Positions 43,099-52,560 of a DNA stretch of 64,000 bases are shown one piece after another. The notes beneath the pieces were generated by a model, which worked only from the letters and a program-made list of their open reading frames with translations, did no database searches and had not been told where the DNA came from. Source of the stretch: Nocardioides renjunii (lineage in GTDB: Bacteria; Actinomycetota; Actinomycetes; Propionibacteriales; Nocardioidaceae). The DNA is taken from assembly GCF_034661175.1 (NCBI RefSeq), contig NZ_CP141058.1, positions 1,240,001 to 1,304,000 on the forward strand. Direction: 5' to 3'. The position numbers and the translations under genes are program-made. The number at the start of each line of letters is the position of its first letter. Position 1 is the stretch's first letter.

Positions 43099-44589
43099 AT
43101 GTCCGAGAACTCCCAGCTCCTCCCCGCCGTCTCCTCGTTCCTCTCCTCGCCGCGCCAGCTGCTCATCGACGGCGAGTGGGTCGACGCCAAGGACGGCCAG
43201 ACGTTCGACACCGTCAACCCGGCCACCGAGGAGGTCCTCGTGCAGGTGGCCCGCGCCTCGGCCGTGGACGCCGACCGCGCCGTCGTGGCCGCCCGCAACG
43301 CCTTCGAGGCCGGGTCGCCGTGGTCGCGGATGACGCCGCGCGAGCGCTCGCACCTGCTGTGGCGCATCGGCGACATGATCGACGAGCGCGCCGAGGAGTT
43401 CGCCCAGCTCGAGTCGCTCGACAACGGCAAGAGCCTGGCCTCGGCCCGCGGCGACGTCGGCGTGGCCGCCGAGCTGTTCCGCTACTTCGCCGGCTGGGCC
43501 ACCAAGATGGAGGGCACCACCATCCCGATGTCGGTGCCCGGTCGCGAGTTCCACGCCTACACCCGCCGTGAGGCCATCGGTGTTGTCGCCGGCATCGTCC
43601 CGTGGAACTTCCCGCTCACCATGGCGGCGTTCAAGATCATCCCGTCGATCACCGCGGGCAACACCGTGGTGCTCAAGCCGGCCGAGCAGACGCCGCTGAC
43701 GGCGCTGCGGCTGGGCCAGCTGCTGCTCGAGGCCGGCGTGCCCGCCGGCGTGGTCAACATCCTGCCCGGCTTCGGTGACGCGGGTGCCGCCCTCGTCGAC
43801 CACGCCGACGTAGACAAGGTCGCCTTCACCGGCAGCACCGAGGTCGGCAAGAAGATCGCCGCCGGTGCGTCCAGGAACCTCAAGAAGGTCTCGCTCGAGC
43901 TCGGCGGCAAGGCGCCCAACATCATCTTCGCCGACGCCGACCTGGACGCCGCGATCGCCGGCGCCGCGCTGGCGGGCTACTTCAACGAGGGCCAGTGCTG
44001 CGTCAACGGCTCGCGCCTCTACGTCCAGCGCGAGGTCTTCGACCAGGTCATCGAGGGCGTCGCCGCCGCCGCGAAGGCGATCCGGGTGGGCGACGCGTTC
44101 GACCCGGCCACCACGATGGGGCCGCTGGTCTCCCAGGAGCAGCACGAGAAGGTGATGGGCTACGTCCGCGGCGCGGTCGCCGACGGCGCCACCATCGCCG
44201 CGGGCAGCCCCGACCCGGCGGCCGAGCGCGGCTACTTCTTCTCCCCGACGCTCATCACCGACGTGACCGAGCAGATGGCGGTGCAGACCGATGAGATCTT
44301 CGGCCCGGTCATCACCGCGATCCCGTTCGACTCCGAGGACGAGGTCGTCGCCGCCGCCAACAACACCGTCTACGGCCTCGCGGCCGGCGTCTGGTCCAAG
44401 GACCTCGGCACCGCCCACCGGGTCGGCGGCAAGCTGCGGGCCGGCACGGTCTGGCTCAACACCTGGCACGCCGACGACGTCACGCTGCCGCGCGGTGGCT
44501 TCAAGCAGTCCGGCTGGGGCCGCGAGCTCGGGTCGTTCGGCCTGGACGACTACACCGAGCTCAAGACCGTCATCGCCGAGCTCCGGTGA
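43099..44589 (+). CDS. NAD(P)-dependent aldehyde dehydrogenase
   Basis: 496 residues, ATG at 43099 after GGAAGG. Full ALDH: GIVPWNFPLTMAAFKI, KPAEQTPL, FTGSTEVGKKI, general base in LELGGKAPN, catalytic Cys C301 (NEGQCCVNGSRL), EIFGPV, and GGFKQSGWGRELG at the C-terminus. Similar to betaine-aldehyde/phenylacetaldehyde type enzymes; the exact aldehyde is unknown. In this operon it may oxidise an aldehyde derived from the uronate or an aldehyde made by the downstream copper oxidase; both are inference. The KDPG aldolase gene starts in its stop codon. Confidence 0.9.
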   Translation: MSENSQLLPAVSSFLSSPRQLLIDGEWVDAKDGQTFDTVNPATEEVLVQVARASAVDADRAVVAARNAFEAGSPWSRMTPRERSHLLWRIGDMIDERAEEFAQLESLDNGKSLASARGDVGVAAELFRYFAGWATKMEGTTIPMSVPGREFHAYTRREAIGVVAGIVPWNFPLTMAAFKIIPSITAGNTVVLKPAEQTPLTALRLGQLLLEAGVPAGVVNILPGFGDAGAALVDHADVDKVAFTGSTEVGKKIAAGASRNLKKVSLELGGKAPNIIFADADLDAAIAGAALAGYFNEGQCCVNGSRLYVQREVFDQVIEGVAAAAKAIRVGDAFDPATTMGPLVSQEQHEKVMGYVRGAVADGATIAAGSPDPAAERGYFFSPTLITDVTEQMAVQTDEIFGPVITAIPFDSEDEVVAAANNTVYGLAAGVWSKDLGTAHRVGGKLRAGTVWLNTWHADDVTLPRGGFKQSGWGRELGSFGLDDYTELKTVIAELR

Positions 44590-45254
44590 TCCACGGAGTG
44601 AAGCCCACCGTGAGCGCGACCGACGTCCTGGGCGGCCACCGCATCGTGCCGGTGGTCGTCCTGGACGACCCGGCCAGGGCCGACGCGCTCGGCGCCGCCC
44701 TCGTCGAGGGCGGGCTGCCGGTCGCCGAGGCGACGTTCCGCACGCCCGGGGCGGCCGCCGTCCTGCGCCGGCTCGCCGAGAACGCCGACCTGGTCGTCGG
44801 GGCCGGCACCGTCCTCACCGACCGCCAGGTCGACGAGGCGCTGGAGGCGGGGGCGCGGTTCGTCGTGTCGCCGGGCCTCAGCGCCGCCGTCGTACGACGC
44901 TGCCAGGACGCCGGCGTGCCGGTCGTCCCCGGTGTCGCCACCCCGACGGAGGTCATGCAGGCCCTCGACCTCGGCCTCGACACCGTGAAGTTCTTCCCGG
45001 CCGAGGCCAACGGGGGACTGCCCACGATCAAGGCGCTGGCCGCCGCCTTCCCGCAGGTGCGGTTCATGCCCACCGGCGGGATCACGGCCGAGAGCGCCCC
45101 GGCCTACCTCGCCCACCCGGCGGTCGCCGCCGTCGGCGGCAGCTGGATGGTCGCCGGCGACCTGCTGGCGACCGGCCGCTGGGACGAGGTCGCCGCCCGC
45201 TGCGCCGCCTCGACGCGGCTCTACCACCCGACCCTCGAAGGAGCACCCGCATGA
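44586..45254 (+). CDS. eda: 2-keto-3-deoxy-6-phosphogluconate (KDPG) aldolase
   Basis: 222 residues, GTG in GTGA overlap with the dehydrogenase gene (later GTGs at 44598 and 44610 possible). TIM-barrel class I aldolase: E48 (VAEATFRT), GAGTVL, SPGLS, GVATPTEV, Schiff-base Lys K135 (TVKFFPAEANGG) and MPTGGI. It splits KDPG to pyruvate and glyceraldehyde-3-phosphate, the last step of the pathway encoded here. Confidence 0.93.
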   Translation: MIHGVKPTVSATDVLGGHRIVPVVVLDDPARADALGAALVEGGLPVAEATFRTPGAAAVLRRLAENADLVVGAGTVLTDRQVDEALEAGARFVVSPGLSAAVVRRCQDAGVPVVPGVATPTEVMQALDLGLDTVKFFPAEANGGLPTIKALAAAFPQVRFMPTGGITAESAPAYLAHPAVAAVGGSWMVAGDLLATGRWDEVAARCAASTRLYHPTLEGAPA

Positions 45255-46348
45255 TCGAGACCCGTCCGGCCGAGGAGTGCGAGCTCGACATCGTCGCGCT
45301 CGGGGAGGTGATGCTGCGCCTCGACCCGGGGGAGGGCCGCATCCGCACCGCCCGCCGGTTCGAGGCCTGGGAGGGCGGCGGCGAGTACAACGTCGCCCGC
45401 GGCATGCGCAAGGTCTTCGGCCTGCGCGCCGGGGTCGTCACCGCCCTCGCTGACAACGAGATCGGCCACCTCGTCGAGAACCTCGTCATGCAGGGCGGCG
45501 TGGACACCTCGCTGATCCGCTGGGAGGACTACGACGGCATCGGGCGCACGGTGCGCAACGGGCTCAACTTCACCGAGCGCGGCTACGGCGTCCGCGGCGC
45601 GGTCGGTGTCTCCGACCGGGCCAACACCGCGATCGCCCACCTGGCGCCCGGCACCGTGGACTGGGACGACCTGTTCGGTCGACGTGGCGTGCGCTGGCTG
45701 CACACCGGCGGCATCTACGCCGCCCTGTCCGAGAACGCCGCCGCGGTGGCGGAGGAGGCGATGGCGGCCGCCCGGCGGCACGGGACGATCGTGTCCTTCG
45801 ACCTCAACTACCGGCCCAGCCTGTGGGCGGGCATCGGCGGCACCGAGCGCGCCCGCGACGTGAACACCCGGCTCGCGGAGCACGTGGACGTGATGATCGG
45901 CAACGAGGAGGACTTCACCGCGGCCCTCGGCTTCGAGGTGGCCCACGTCGACGAGCACCTCAGCACGCTGCCGATGGACAGCTTCGAGGCGATGGTCGCC
46001 ACGGTCGCGGAGAAGATGCCCTGGCTCCAGGTCGTCGCGACGACCTTGCGCACCGTGCACACCGCCAGCGACAACGACTGGCAGGCCATCGCGTGGTCGC
46101 CGGAGACGGGCGTGCTCGCCTCGACGCCCCGCGAGCACCTCGGCATCTTCGACCGCGTGGGAGGCGGTGACGGCTTCGCCTCCGGGCTGGTCTACGGCCT
46201 GCTGGAGGGCGAGCCGCTGCAGCAGTGCCTCGAGCTCGGCGCCGCCCACGGCGCGCTCGCCATGACCACCCCCGGTGACACCTCGATGGCCACCCGGGAG
46301 GAGGTGCGCGCGCTCGCCGGTGGCGGCAGCGCGCGCGTACGTCGCTAG
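45251..46348 (+). CDS. kdgK: 2-keto-3-deoxygluconate kinase (PfkB family)
   Basis: 365 residues, ATG in ATGA overlap with eda. Ribokinase/PfkB fold: ALGEVMLRLDPGEG at the N-terminus, GGEYNVARGM substrate loop, VSFDLNYRPSLW, IGNEEDF, and the anion-hole/catalytic-base motif DRVGGGDGFASGLVYGL. Sequence and placement next to eda support KdgK, which phosphorylates KDG to KDPG. Length is somewhat over the usual 310-340. It closes the operon before a strong hairpin. Confidence 0.92.
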   Translation: MIETRPAEECELDIVALGEVMLRLDPGEGRIRTARRFEAWEGGGEYNVARGMRKVFGLRAGVVTALADNEIGHLVENLVMQGGVDTSLIRWEDYDGIGRTVRNGLNFTERGYGVRGAVGVSDRANTAIAHLAPGTVDWDDLFGRRGVRWLHTGGIYAALSENAAAVAEEAMAAARRHGTIVSFDLNYRPSLWAGIGGTERARDVNTRLAEHVDVMIGNEEDFTAALGFEVAHVDEHLSTLPMDSFEAMVATVAEKMPWLQVVATTLRTVHTASDNDWQAIAWSPETGVLASTPREHLGIFDRVGGGDGFASGLVYGLLEGEPLQQCLELGAAHGALAMTTPGDTSMATREEVRALAGGGSARVRR

Positions 46349-46375
46349 CCGCCGGCTGGCACACACCACCCAGAC

Positions 46376-46428
46376 CAGGCCTGGGCGGTCCGACCCCGTG
46401 CGGGGGATCGGCCGCCCAGGCCTGCTTT
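46376..46428 (+). terminator. Terminator hairpin of the kdu/ABC/kdgK operon
   Basis: CAGGCCTGGGCGG (46376-46388) pairs with CCGCCCAGGCCTG (46412-46424), 13-bp stem plus inner CCGA/TCGG pairs, followed by CTTTC. Lies 28 bp after the kdgK stop. Confidence 0.75.
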
Positions 46429-46470
46429 CATGTATCGGAACGTTTGCGCCGTCGAGTTCACAATTCTGGA

Positions 46471-46507
46471 CAGAGTTCTTGACTCTGTGTGATGCCCGTC
46501 ATACGTT
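46471..46507 (+). promoter_or_regulatory. Promoter of the ThuA/copper-oxidase gene with overlapping dyad
   Basis: TTGACT (46479-46484), 17-bp spacer, TACGTT (46502-46507). A perfect CAGAGT-N5-ACTCTG dyad (46471-46487) overlaps the -35, a repressor-like placement. The surrounding 60 bp is unusually A/T-rich for the window. The leader to the chosen ATG would be about 70 nt. Confidence 0.6.
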
Positions 46508-46581
46508 TCCGCTGTCTCGTGAGCGCTGACCGCACCCGCCGCCCGCCGAGCTCCGCCCCGCCGAGCCCTAGGGAAACGTTG

Positions 46582-49500
46582 ATGAACCTGCTGCACCGAT
46601 CTGCCCGCCGGCGCCCGACACGGCGCCTCCGCCGCGCAGCGACACGAGTCGTCGCCCTGACCGCCGCCCTCGGCGTCGCGCTCCCGCTCGCCACCCTCGC
46701 CGCCGCGCCCGCGACCGCCGTGACCGCGTCGGCTGCGCCCGGCGACGACGACGTGCTGCGCGTCCTGCTGTTCTCGAGCGGCGACGGCGTGCACGGCTCG
46801 GTGGCCAACACCCGCGCCGCGGTCAAGGAGATGGCCAACTCGCTCGCGGCCCAGTACGGCCTCGACGGCAACACCGGCGACGCGTCCAAGGCCGTCGCCG
46901 AGGTGCAGGAGACGACCAACGCCGCCGTCTTCACCCCCGAGAACCTCGGCACCAAGGACCTGCTGGTGTTCGCCCACACCGCGGGGGTGCTCTTCAACAC
47001 CGACCAGCGGGCCGCCCTGGAGGGCTACATCCGCGGCGGCGGCGGGTTCGCGGGCATCCACTACACCTCGTGGTCCCCCGACCAGACCGAGCACGACGTG
47101 AACCCGTTCTACCGCCGGCTCGTCGGCGCGGCGTCCACGGGCCACCCCGAGCCCGCCGGCGGCCAGCGGGGCACCGTCACCGTCACCGACGGCGCCCACC
47201 CGCTCACCGCGGGCATCAGCTCGCCGCTGTCCTACACCGACGAGTGGTACGAGTGGGACGTCAACCCCACGCAGAACGTGCGCACCCTCGTGACCGTCGA
47301 CGAGTCCACCTACGCCCCCGGCGCCCGGATCGGTGAGGAGGGCACGTCCCACCCGGTGACCTGGTGCCAGTCCATCGACCAGGGTCGCTCGTGGTACTCC
47401 TCGCTCGGGCACCACGCCTCGGCCTGGACCGCGGCCGACGACGGCGGCAACGCCAACGACAACCAGGCCGACGACTTCGTCCGGGCCCAGCTGCGCAACG
47501 GCATGGCCTACTCCGCCGGCCTGCTGCCCGCCGACTGCTCGCCCCCGAAGAAGGACGAGCAGGGCGAGATGAGCGCCGTCACGCCGTGGCCGCTCATGCC
47601 CATCAACGCCGCCCTCACCTCCGACGGCAAGGTCCAGTCCTTCGGCTCGGTGGGCTCGGGCTGCACCGACAACACGCCGTACGACTACAGCGGCAACGAC
47701 TGCGTCACGCAGGGCGGCCAGATGGAGATCGACGTCTGGGACCCGACGGTGGTGCGCACCGTGGCCAACCTGGTCTCCGGCGTCGTCCCCAACGCGACCT
47801 ACACCGACCTGTTCTGCTCCATGCAGGTGCAGATGCCGCACCGTCGCTCGACGTTCACCGTCGGCGGTGACGACGGCCTCGGCGGCAACGCGCCCAACGA
47901 CGCCGCCATCGGCGTCACCAGCTACTCCACGGGCAAGGGCCTCAAGAACGAGGCGCCGATGAACTTCCCGCGCTGGTACCCGACCGGCACCACGCTGCCC
48001 AACGGCTCCATCGTCGCCCAGGGCGGCTCGCTGCGCGGCGGCCCCGGCGGCCCGGGAGTGCTCACGCCCGAGGTCTACGACCCGCAGCAGGGCAGCTCCT
48101 GGAAGCTGCTGACCGGCGCCACCAGCGCCCAGGCCTACGGCGACGGCGCCGACGCCCCCCAGGACGAGAACCGCTGGTGGTACCCCCGCGCCTTCGTCGC
48201 CCCGACCAACGGCAACGTCTTCACCATCACCGGCACCCAGATGTTCGAGCTCGACCCGTCCGGCGACGGTGCGGTCACGATGCGCGGCACGCTGGGCAAC
48301 GGCACCGGCAACCAGGGCGCCCTCGGCAACCCGGTCGGCGCCACCTCGACCGCCACGATGTACCGCCCCGGCAAGATCCTGCAGGTCGGCGGCGGCTGGT
48401 GGGCCAACGGCGGCGGCCCCGCCGGCGCCCGTGCCGGGTTCACCGTCGACATCTCGGGCGGCACCGCCGCCCCGGTGGTCACCGCGACCGACCCGATGAA
48501 GCACCGACGCCACTGGGCGACCTCGACGGTCATGCCCGACGGCAGGGTGCTCGTCACCGGTGGATCGCGCGACAACAACGGCCAGGGCGGCTACGTCACC
48601 AACCCGGAGATCTGGAACCCGGACGCCCCGAGCGGTCAGCAGTGGACCGAGGTCGAGATCCCCTACGAGCACGCCCGGCTCTACCACTCGGTCGCGCTGC
48701 TCCTGCCCGACGGCCGGATCATGATCGGCGGCGGCGGCGCCCCGGGCCCGCACAACTACACCGACGTGGAGTACTACTCCCCGGCCTACCTCTTCGACGG
48801 CGACGAGCCGGCCGTGCGGCCGGTCGTCACCAACGCCCCGAGGAAGATCGGCTACGACGGCACGTTCTCGCTGTCCTCGGACAAGCCGGTCGAGCGGGTC
48901 ACCCTCGTCCGCAACGGCTCGGTCACCCACGGCTTCAACAACGACCAGAACTTCCAGGACCTGTCGTTCACGCAGTCGGGCGGCACGGTCAGCGTCACCT
49001 CCCCGACGAACGCCAACTTCGCGCCCCCCGGTGCCTACATGGTCTTCGTGTGGAGCGGCGGCGTCCCGTCCGTGGCCAAGATCGTCCAGATCGACCCGAC
49101 CGTGAAGATGGCCGCGCCGGCTCCGACCGTCGTCGACCAGTTCGAGTACCCCCGCCTGCCCGCCTCGTGGCGGTCCGGCACCTACGACAGCGTCCAGGTG
49201 GCGGCGGGCAACGGCCGCATGTCGCCGTGGGTCGTCGACGACCAGGTGCAGCTCATCCGCGCCAACGCGGGCGGCATGGGCGCCCTCGGCCTCACCGGCT
49301 ACCACCTCGCGGTGGGTGCCGACGGCGAGCTGACCCGCACCCTCAAGGGCCTGAGCGTGGGCAAGCAGTACCGCCTGTCGGTGCGCTACGCCCGTGACAG
49401 CCGCTCCGCCGGCACCGCGCCCGGCACGGCCGCCCTCTCGATCGCCGACCTGACCACCACCTTGTCGGCGTCCACCCAGAAGTCGTCCAACGCCGCCTTC

Positions 49501-52434
49501 GACACCTTCGTCGGGACCTTCACCGCCACCGCGCGGCAGCAGGACCTGACGATCTCGGGCGGCGGGCCGGGCGGCAGTGTCGTCCTCGACGACCTCGTGG
49601 TCGTCGGCACCGGTCTCGGCGTCGACGACGCCGTGGTCCAGTACGCGTTCGAGGAGGGCACCGGCTCCACGGCGGCCAACACCGGGTCCGACAACACCGT
49701 CGGCGCGGCCACGCTCACCGGCACCACCGGGTGGAGCACCGACGGGGTCACGGGAGGCGCGCTCGACCTCCCGGGCGGCACCAACGCCAACACGGTCGAT
49801 CTGCCCGACAACCTGCTCCAGGGCGAGACGGACTTCACCACCTCGTTCTGGGTCCGGCCCGACACCAAGGGGAACTGGATCAACCTGTTCCACATCGGTG
49901 ACGGCCTCGGCGACGCGGGCAGCTTCTTCCAGGTCCAGATGCAGACCCAGGCCAACGGCAACACCGGGCTTGCTGCGACCTTCAAGAAGAAGGGCAGCAA
50001 CGTCCAGGAGCGGGTCTTCGCCGTGCCGACCAAGGACGTCGCCGCGGGCAGGTGGAACCACGTCGTGTTCACGCGACAGGGCGCCACGGGCACGCTGTAC
50101 CTCGACGGCCAGAAGATCGCCAGCCGCAACGACCTGACGATCACCATGACCGACGTCGGTCCGACGACCAACAACTGGCTGGGCCGCAACGGCTACCCGG
50201 ACCCCGCGTTCGACGGCCGGATGGACGACGTACGGCTCTGGACCACCGCGCTCACGGACGCCGACGTCGCGGGGCTCCACGCCGACGGCACGGCGGTCGA
50301 CACGACCACCACCGTGACGACGTCGCCCGCCTCCCCGTCGGCCTTCAACACCCCCATCACGGTGTCGGCCACGGTCAAGGACGAGGCGAACGCCAACCCG
50401 ACCGGCGTCGCCGAGCTGTGGATCGACGGCACGAGCCAGGGGGGCCAGGTCGCGGTCACCAACGGCCAGGTCGTCTTCCCCGAGGTCACGCTGGCGCCGC
50501 GCCAGCACGACATCGAGGTCCGCTTCATCGCGGCTGCAGGTTGGCGCGACTCGGTCGGCACCACCCAGCACACGGTGGCGCGTCCCCCGGTGGGCGAGGG
50601 CGTCCCGGTCCGCTACACCTTCGACGAGGGCACGGGCACGTCGGCCGCCAACTCCGGGTCCGACCCGGCCATCGGCGCCGGTGTGCTGCAGGGCAACGCC
50701 GGGTGGACCGCTGCGGGCAAGTACGGCAGCGCGCTCAACCTGCCCGGTCAGGGCCACGTCCGGCTGCCCAACGACATCACCGAGGGCATGGAGGAGGAGA
50801 TCACCATCTCCACCTGGATCCGTCCGACCGCCCTGCCCAACTGGACGTCCCACGTCCAGATCGGCAAGGGCCAGGACGAGTTCTTGCTGGTCCAGTCCGA
50901 GTGGGACAGCGGCGCACGCGGCTTCGTGGTCACCCTGCGCAACAACAACGGTGAGCAGTACCGCACCGCGCTGCCCGGCACGCAGGACCTGCCGCTGGGC
51001 CAGTGGACGCACGTCGCCGTCACCATGGGACCGGCGGCCTCGGGCACCGGCTCCACGGTGAAGATCTACTTCGACGGCGTGCTCCGGGCGGAGAACACCG
51101 TCCCGGTCATGATCGGCGACATCACCGAGGGCGGCACCAACGCCAACTTCATCGGCAACGGCAGCTGGCCCGACCCCCGCCCCACCGAGCAGCAGGACGA
51201 CTTCCGCATCTACGGCTACGCGCTGAGCGCGGAGGACGTGCTGGCCATCTTCAACGGCACGACCAACGTCGCGCCGGTCGGTGTGCCGGACGCCTACACC
51301 ACGACCGAGGGGCAGGTCCTCGAGGTCTCGGCCGAGGACGGTGTCCTGGCCAACGACACCGACGCCGAGGGTGACGACCTCACCGCCGGCGACGTGTCCG
51401 GGGCCGCCGGTGGCGTCGTCACGGTCGACGCGGACGGCTCGTTCAGCTACGTCCCGGACGAGGGCTTTAGCGGCGCCGACACCTTCACCTACAAGGCCAG
51501 CGACGGGACCGCCACGTCCCAGGCCACCACCGTGACCGTCACGGTGGAGGAGGTCGCCGAGACGCCGAACAGGGCGCCCGTGGGCGTCGACGACGCCTTC
51601 GCGACCGTGGCCGGTGAGCCGCTGACGCTCGCCGCGCCGGGTGTCCTCGGCAACGACACCGACGCCGACGGCGACGCGCTGACCGCGACGCGGACCAGCC
51701 AGCCCGTCAACGGCTCGGTGACGGTGAACGCCAACGGTTCCTTCACCTACACGCCCGACGCGGGCTTCGCAGGCAGGGACGTGTTCACCTACACGGCGGG
51801 CGACGGCACCGACACCTCGGCGCCGGCCACCGTCACGATCACCGTGAGGCCCACGGGCGGCAACGGTGGTGGTCCGCTCACCTCCGCGGTGGCAGGCGCC
51901 TCGACGCCCATCACCTACGGCCAGGCGGGCACGATCGTGGCGAGCGTCGCGCCGTCGGGGGCCACCGGCAGGGTCGAGGCGGTCGACGGCACCACGGTGC
52001 TGGCGTCCGGCGTCCTCGCCTCCGGGCAGGCCAGGTTGGCCCTCCCGGCCAGGAGCCTGCTGCCCGGCACGCACCGGCTCACCCTCCGCTACGTCGGGGA
52101 CGACGGCCACCGTGCCTCGTCCTCGTCGATGGAGGTCACCGTCGCCAAGGTCGTCCCGCGGATGACCGTGAAGGCGCCGAGCACGGTGAAGAAGGGCAAG
52201 GCCGCGAAGGTCACCGTCGTCCTGACGGCTGCTGACGACGTACCGGTCACGGGCACCGTGTCGGTCGCGGTCAGGGGCGGCAGGACCGTCACCGGCACGT
52301 TGCGGGACGGCAGGGTCGTCATCAGGCTGCCCAAGGCGACGAGGACCTGGCGGCTGACCGTGACCTACGGCGGGAGCGCGCTCGCCGAGCCGGTCTCGGA
52401 CAAGGTGACGATCAAGGTCCGCAGGAAGAAGTAG
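46582..52434 (+). CDS. Secreted ThuA + copper-radical (galactose/glyoxal) oxidase + LamG + cadherin-like giant protein
   Basis: 1950 residues. ATG at 46582 (after AGGGAAACG) gives an Arg-rich n-region and hydrophobic core, a signal peptide to about residue 46; the frame is open to 46489 but that lies in the promoter. Domains: ThuA-like about 55-312; kelch-type oxidase about 329-840; a jelly-roll-like segment about 850-1015; LamG about 1018-1237; Ig-like about 1240-1330; LamG about 1340-1557; two cadherin/VCBS-like repeats about 1563-1655 and 1663-1755 (DTDAEGDDL and DTDADGDAL calcium-type loops); Ig-like tail to 1950. Predicted oxidase copper ligands and cofactor residues are all present: C412 and Y466 (Cys-Tyr radical), Y701-H702 (ARLYHS) and H783 (VTHGFNNDQ). 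It should oxidise alcohols or aldehydes with O2, giving H2O2, while tethered to polysaccharide. No LPXTG anchor. Confidence 0.88.
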   Translation: MNLLHRSARRRPTRRLRRAATRVVALTAALGVALPLATLAAAPATAVTASAAPGDDDVLRVLLFSSGDGVHGSVANTRAAVKEMANSLAAQYGLDGNTGDASKAVAEVQETTNAAVFTPENLGTKDLLVFAHTAGVLFNTDQRAALEGYIRGGGGFAGIHYTSWSPDQTEHDVNPFYRRLVGAASTGHPEPAGGQRGTVTVTDGAHPLTAGISSPLSYTDEWYEWDVNPTQNVRTLVTVDESTYAPGARIGEEGTSHPVTWCQSIDQGRSWYSSLGHHASAWTAADDGGNANDNQADDFVRAQLRNGMAYSAGLLPADCSPPKKDEQGEMSAVTPWPLMPINAALTSDGKVQSFGSVGSGCTDNTPYDYSGNDCVTQGGQMEIDVWDPTVVRTVANLVSGVVPNATYTDLFCSMQVQMPHRRSTFTVGGDDGLGGNAPNDAAIGVTSYSTGKGLKNEAPMNFPRWYPTGTTLPNGSIVAQGGSLRGGPGGPGVLTPEVYDPQQGSSWKLLTGATSAQAYGDGADAPQDENRWWYPRAFVAPTNGNVFTITGTQMFELDPSGDGAVTMRGTLGNGTGNQGALGNPVGATSTATMYRPGKILQVGGGWWANGGGPAGARAGFTVDISGGTAAPVVTATDPMKHRRHWATSTVMPDGRVLVTGGSRDNNGQGGYVTNPEIWNPDAPSGQQWTEVEIPYEHARLYHSVALLLPDGRIMIGGGGAPGPHNYTDVEYYSPAYLFDGDEPAVRPVVTNAPRKIGYDGTFSLSSDKPVERVTLVRNGSVTHGFNNDQNFQDLSFTQSGGTVSVTSPTNANFAPPGAYMVFVWSGGVPSVAKIVQIDPTVKMAAPAPTVVDQFEYPRLPASWRSGTYDSVQVAAGNGRMSPWVVDDQVQLIRANAGGMGALGLTGYHLAVGADGELTRTLKGLSVGKQYRLSVRYARDSRSAGTAPGTAALSIADLTTTLSASTQKSSNAAFDTFVGTFTATARQQDLTISGGGPGGSVVLDDLVVVGTGLGVDDAVVQYAFEEGTGSTAANTGSDNTVGAATLTGTTGWSTDGVTGGALDLPGGTNANTVDLPDNLLQGETDFTTSFWVRPDTKGNWINLFHIGDGLGDAGSFFQVQMQTQANGNTGLAATFKKKGSNVQERVFAVPTKDVAAGRWNHVVFTRQGATGTLYLDGQKIASRNDLTITMTDVGPTTNNWLGRNGYPDPAFDGRMDDVRLWTTALTDADVAGLHADGTAVDTTTTVTTSPASPSAFNTPITVSATVKDEANANPTGVAELWIDGTSQGGQVAVTNGQVVFPEVTLAPRQHDIEVRFIAAAGWRDSVGTTQHTVARPPVGEGVPVRYTFDEGTGTSAANSGSDPAIGAGVLQGNAGWTAAGKYGSALNLPGQGHVRLPNDITEGMEEEITISTWIRPTALPNWTSHVQIGKGQDEFLLVQSEWDSGARGFVVTLRNNNGEQYRTALPGTQDLPLGQWTHVAVTMGPAASGTGSTVKIYFDGVLRAENTVPVMIGDITEGGTNANFIGNGSWPDPRPTEQQDDFRIYGYALSAEDVLAIFNGTTNVAPVGVPDAYTTTEGQVLEVSAEDGVLANDTDAEGDDLTAGDVSGAAGGVVTVDADGSFSYVPDEGFSGADTFTYKASDGTATSQATTVTVTVEEVAETPNRAPVGVDDAFATVAGEPLTLAAPGVLGNDTDADGDALTATRTSQPVNGSVTVNANGSFTYTPDAGFAGRDVFTYTAGDGTDTSAPATVTITVRPTGGNGGGPLTSAVAGASTPITYGQAGTIVASVAPSGATGRVEAVDGTTVLASGVLASGQARLALPARSLLPGTHRLTLRYVGDDGHRASSSSMEVTVAKVVPRMTVKAPSTVKKGKAAKVTVVLTAADDVPVTGTVSVAVRGGRTVTGTLRDGRVVIRLPKATRTWRLTVTYGGSALAEPVSDKVTIKVRRKK

Positions 52435-52460
52435 CAGGACCACGCAGGACCAGGCAGGAA

Positions 52461-52500
52461 GGAGCAGGCCCCGGAGGAGCGATCCTCCGGGGCCCGCTCC
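52461..52500 (+). terminator. Terminator hairpin after the giant oxidase gene
   Basis: GGCCCCGGAGGA (52467-52478) pairs with TCCTCCGGGGCC (52483-52494), GCGA loop, extended by GGAGC/GCTCC at the ends. 26 bp after the stop. No T-run. Confidence 0.65.
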
Positions 52501-52560
52501 GCTTCACCGGGTCCGGCGTGGCACCGTTCAGCCGATGGTGAGCCGGCCGAGGAGACGTGG

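Noticed and set aside
46582-52434. Sortase-anchored surface protein
   Set aside because: The C-terminus ends in a basic KVRRKK without LPXTG or a hydrophobic anchor.
46345-52443. 2032-codon open frame antisense to the giant oxidase gene
   Set aside because: It mirrors the GC-rich codon usage of the sense gene, has no domain signature, and the sense strand encodes recognisable domains throughout.
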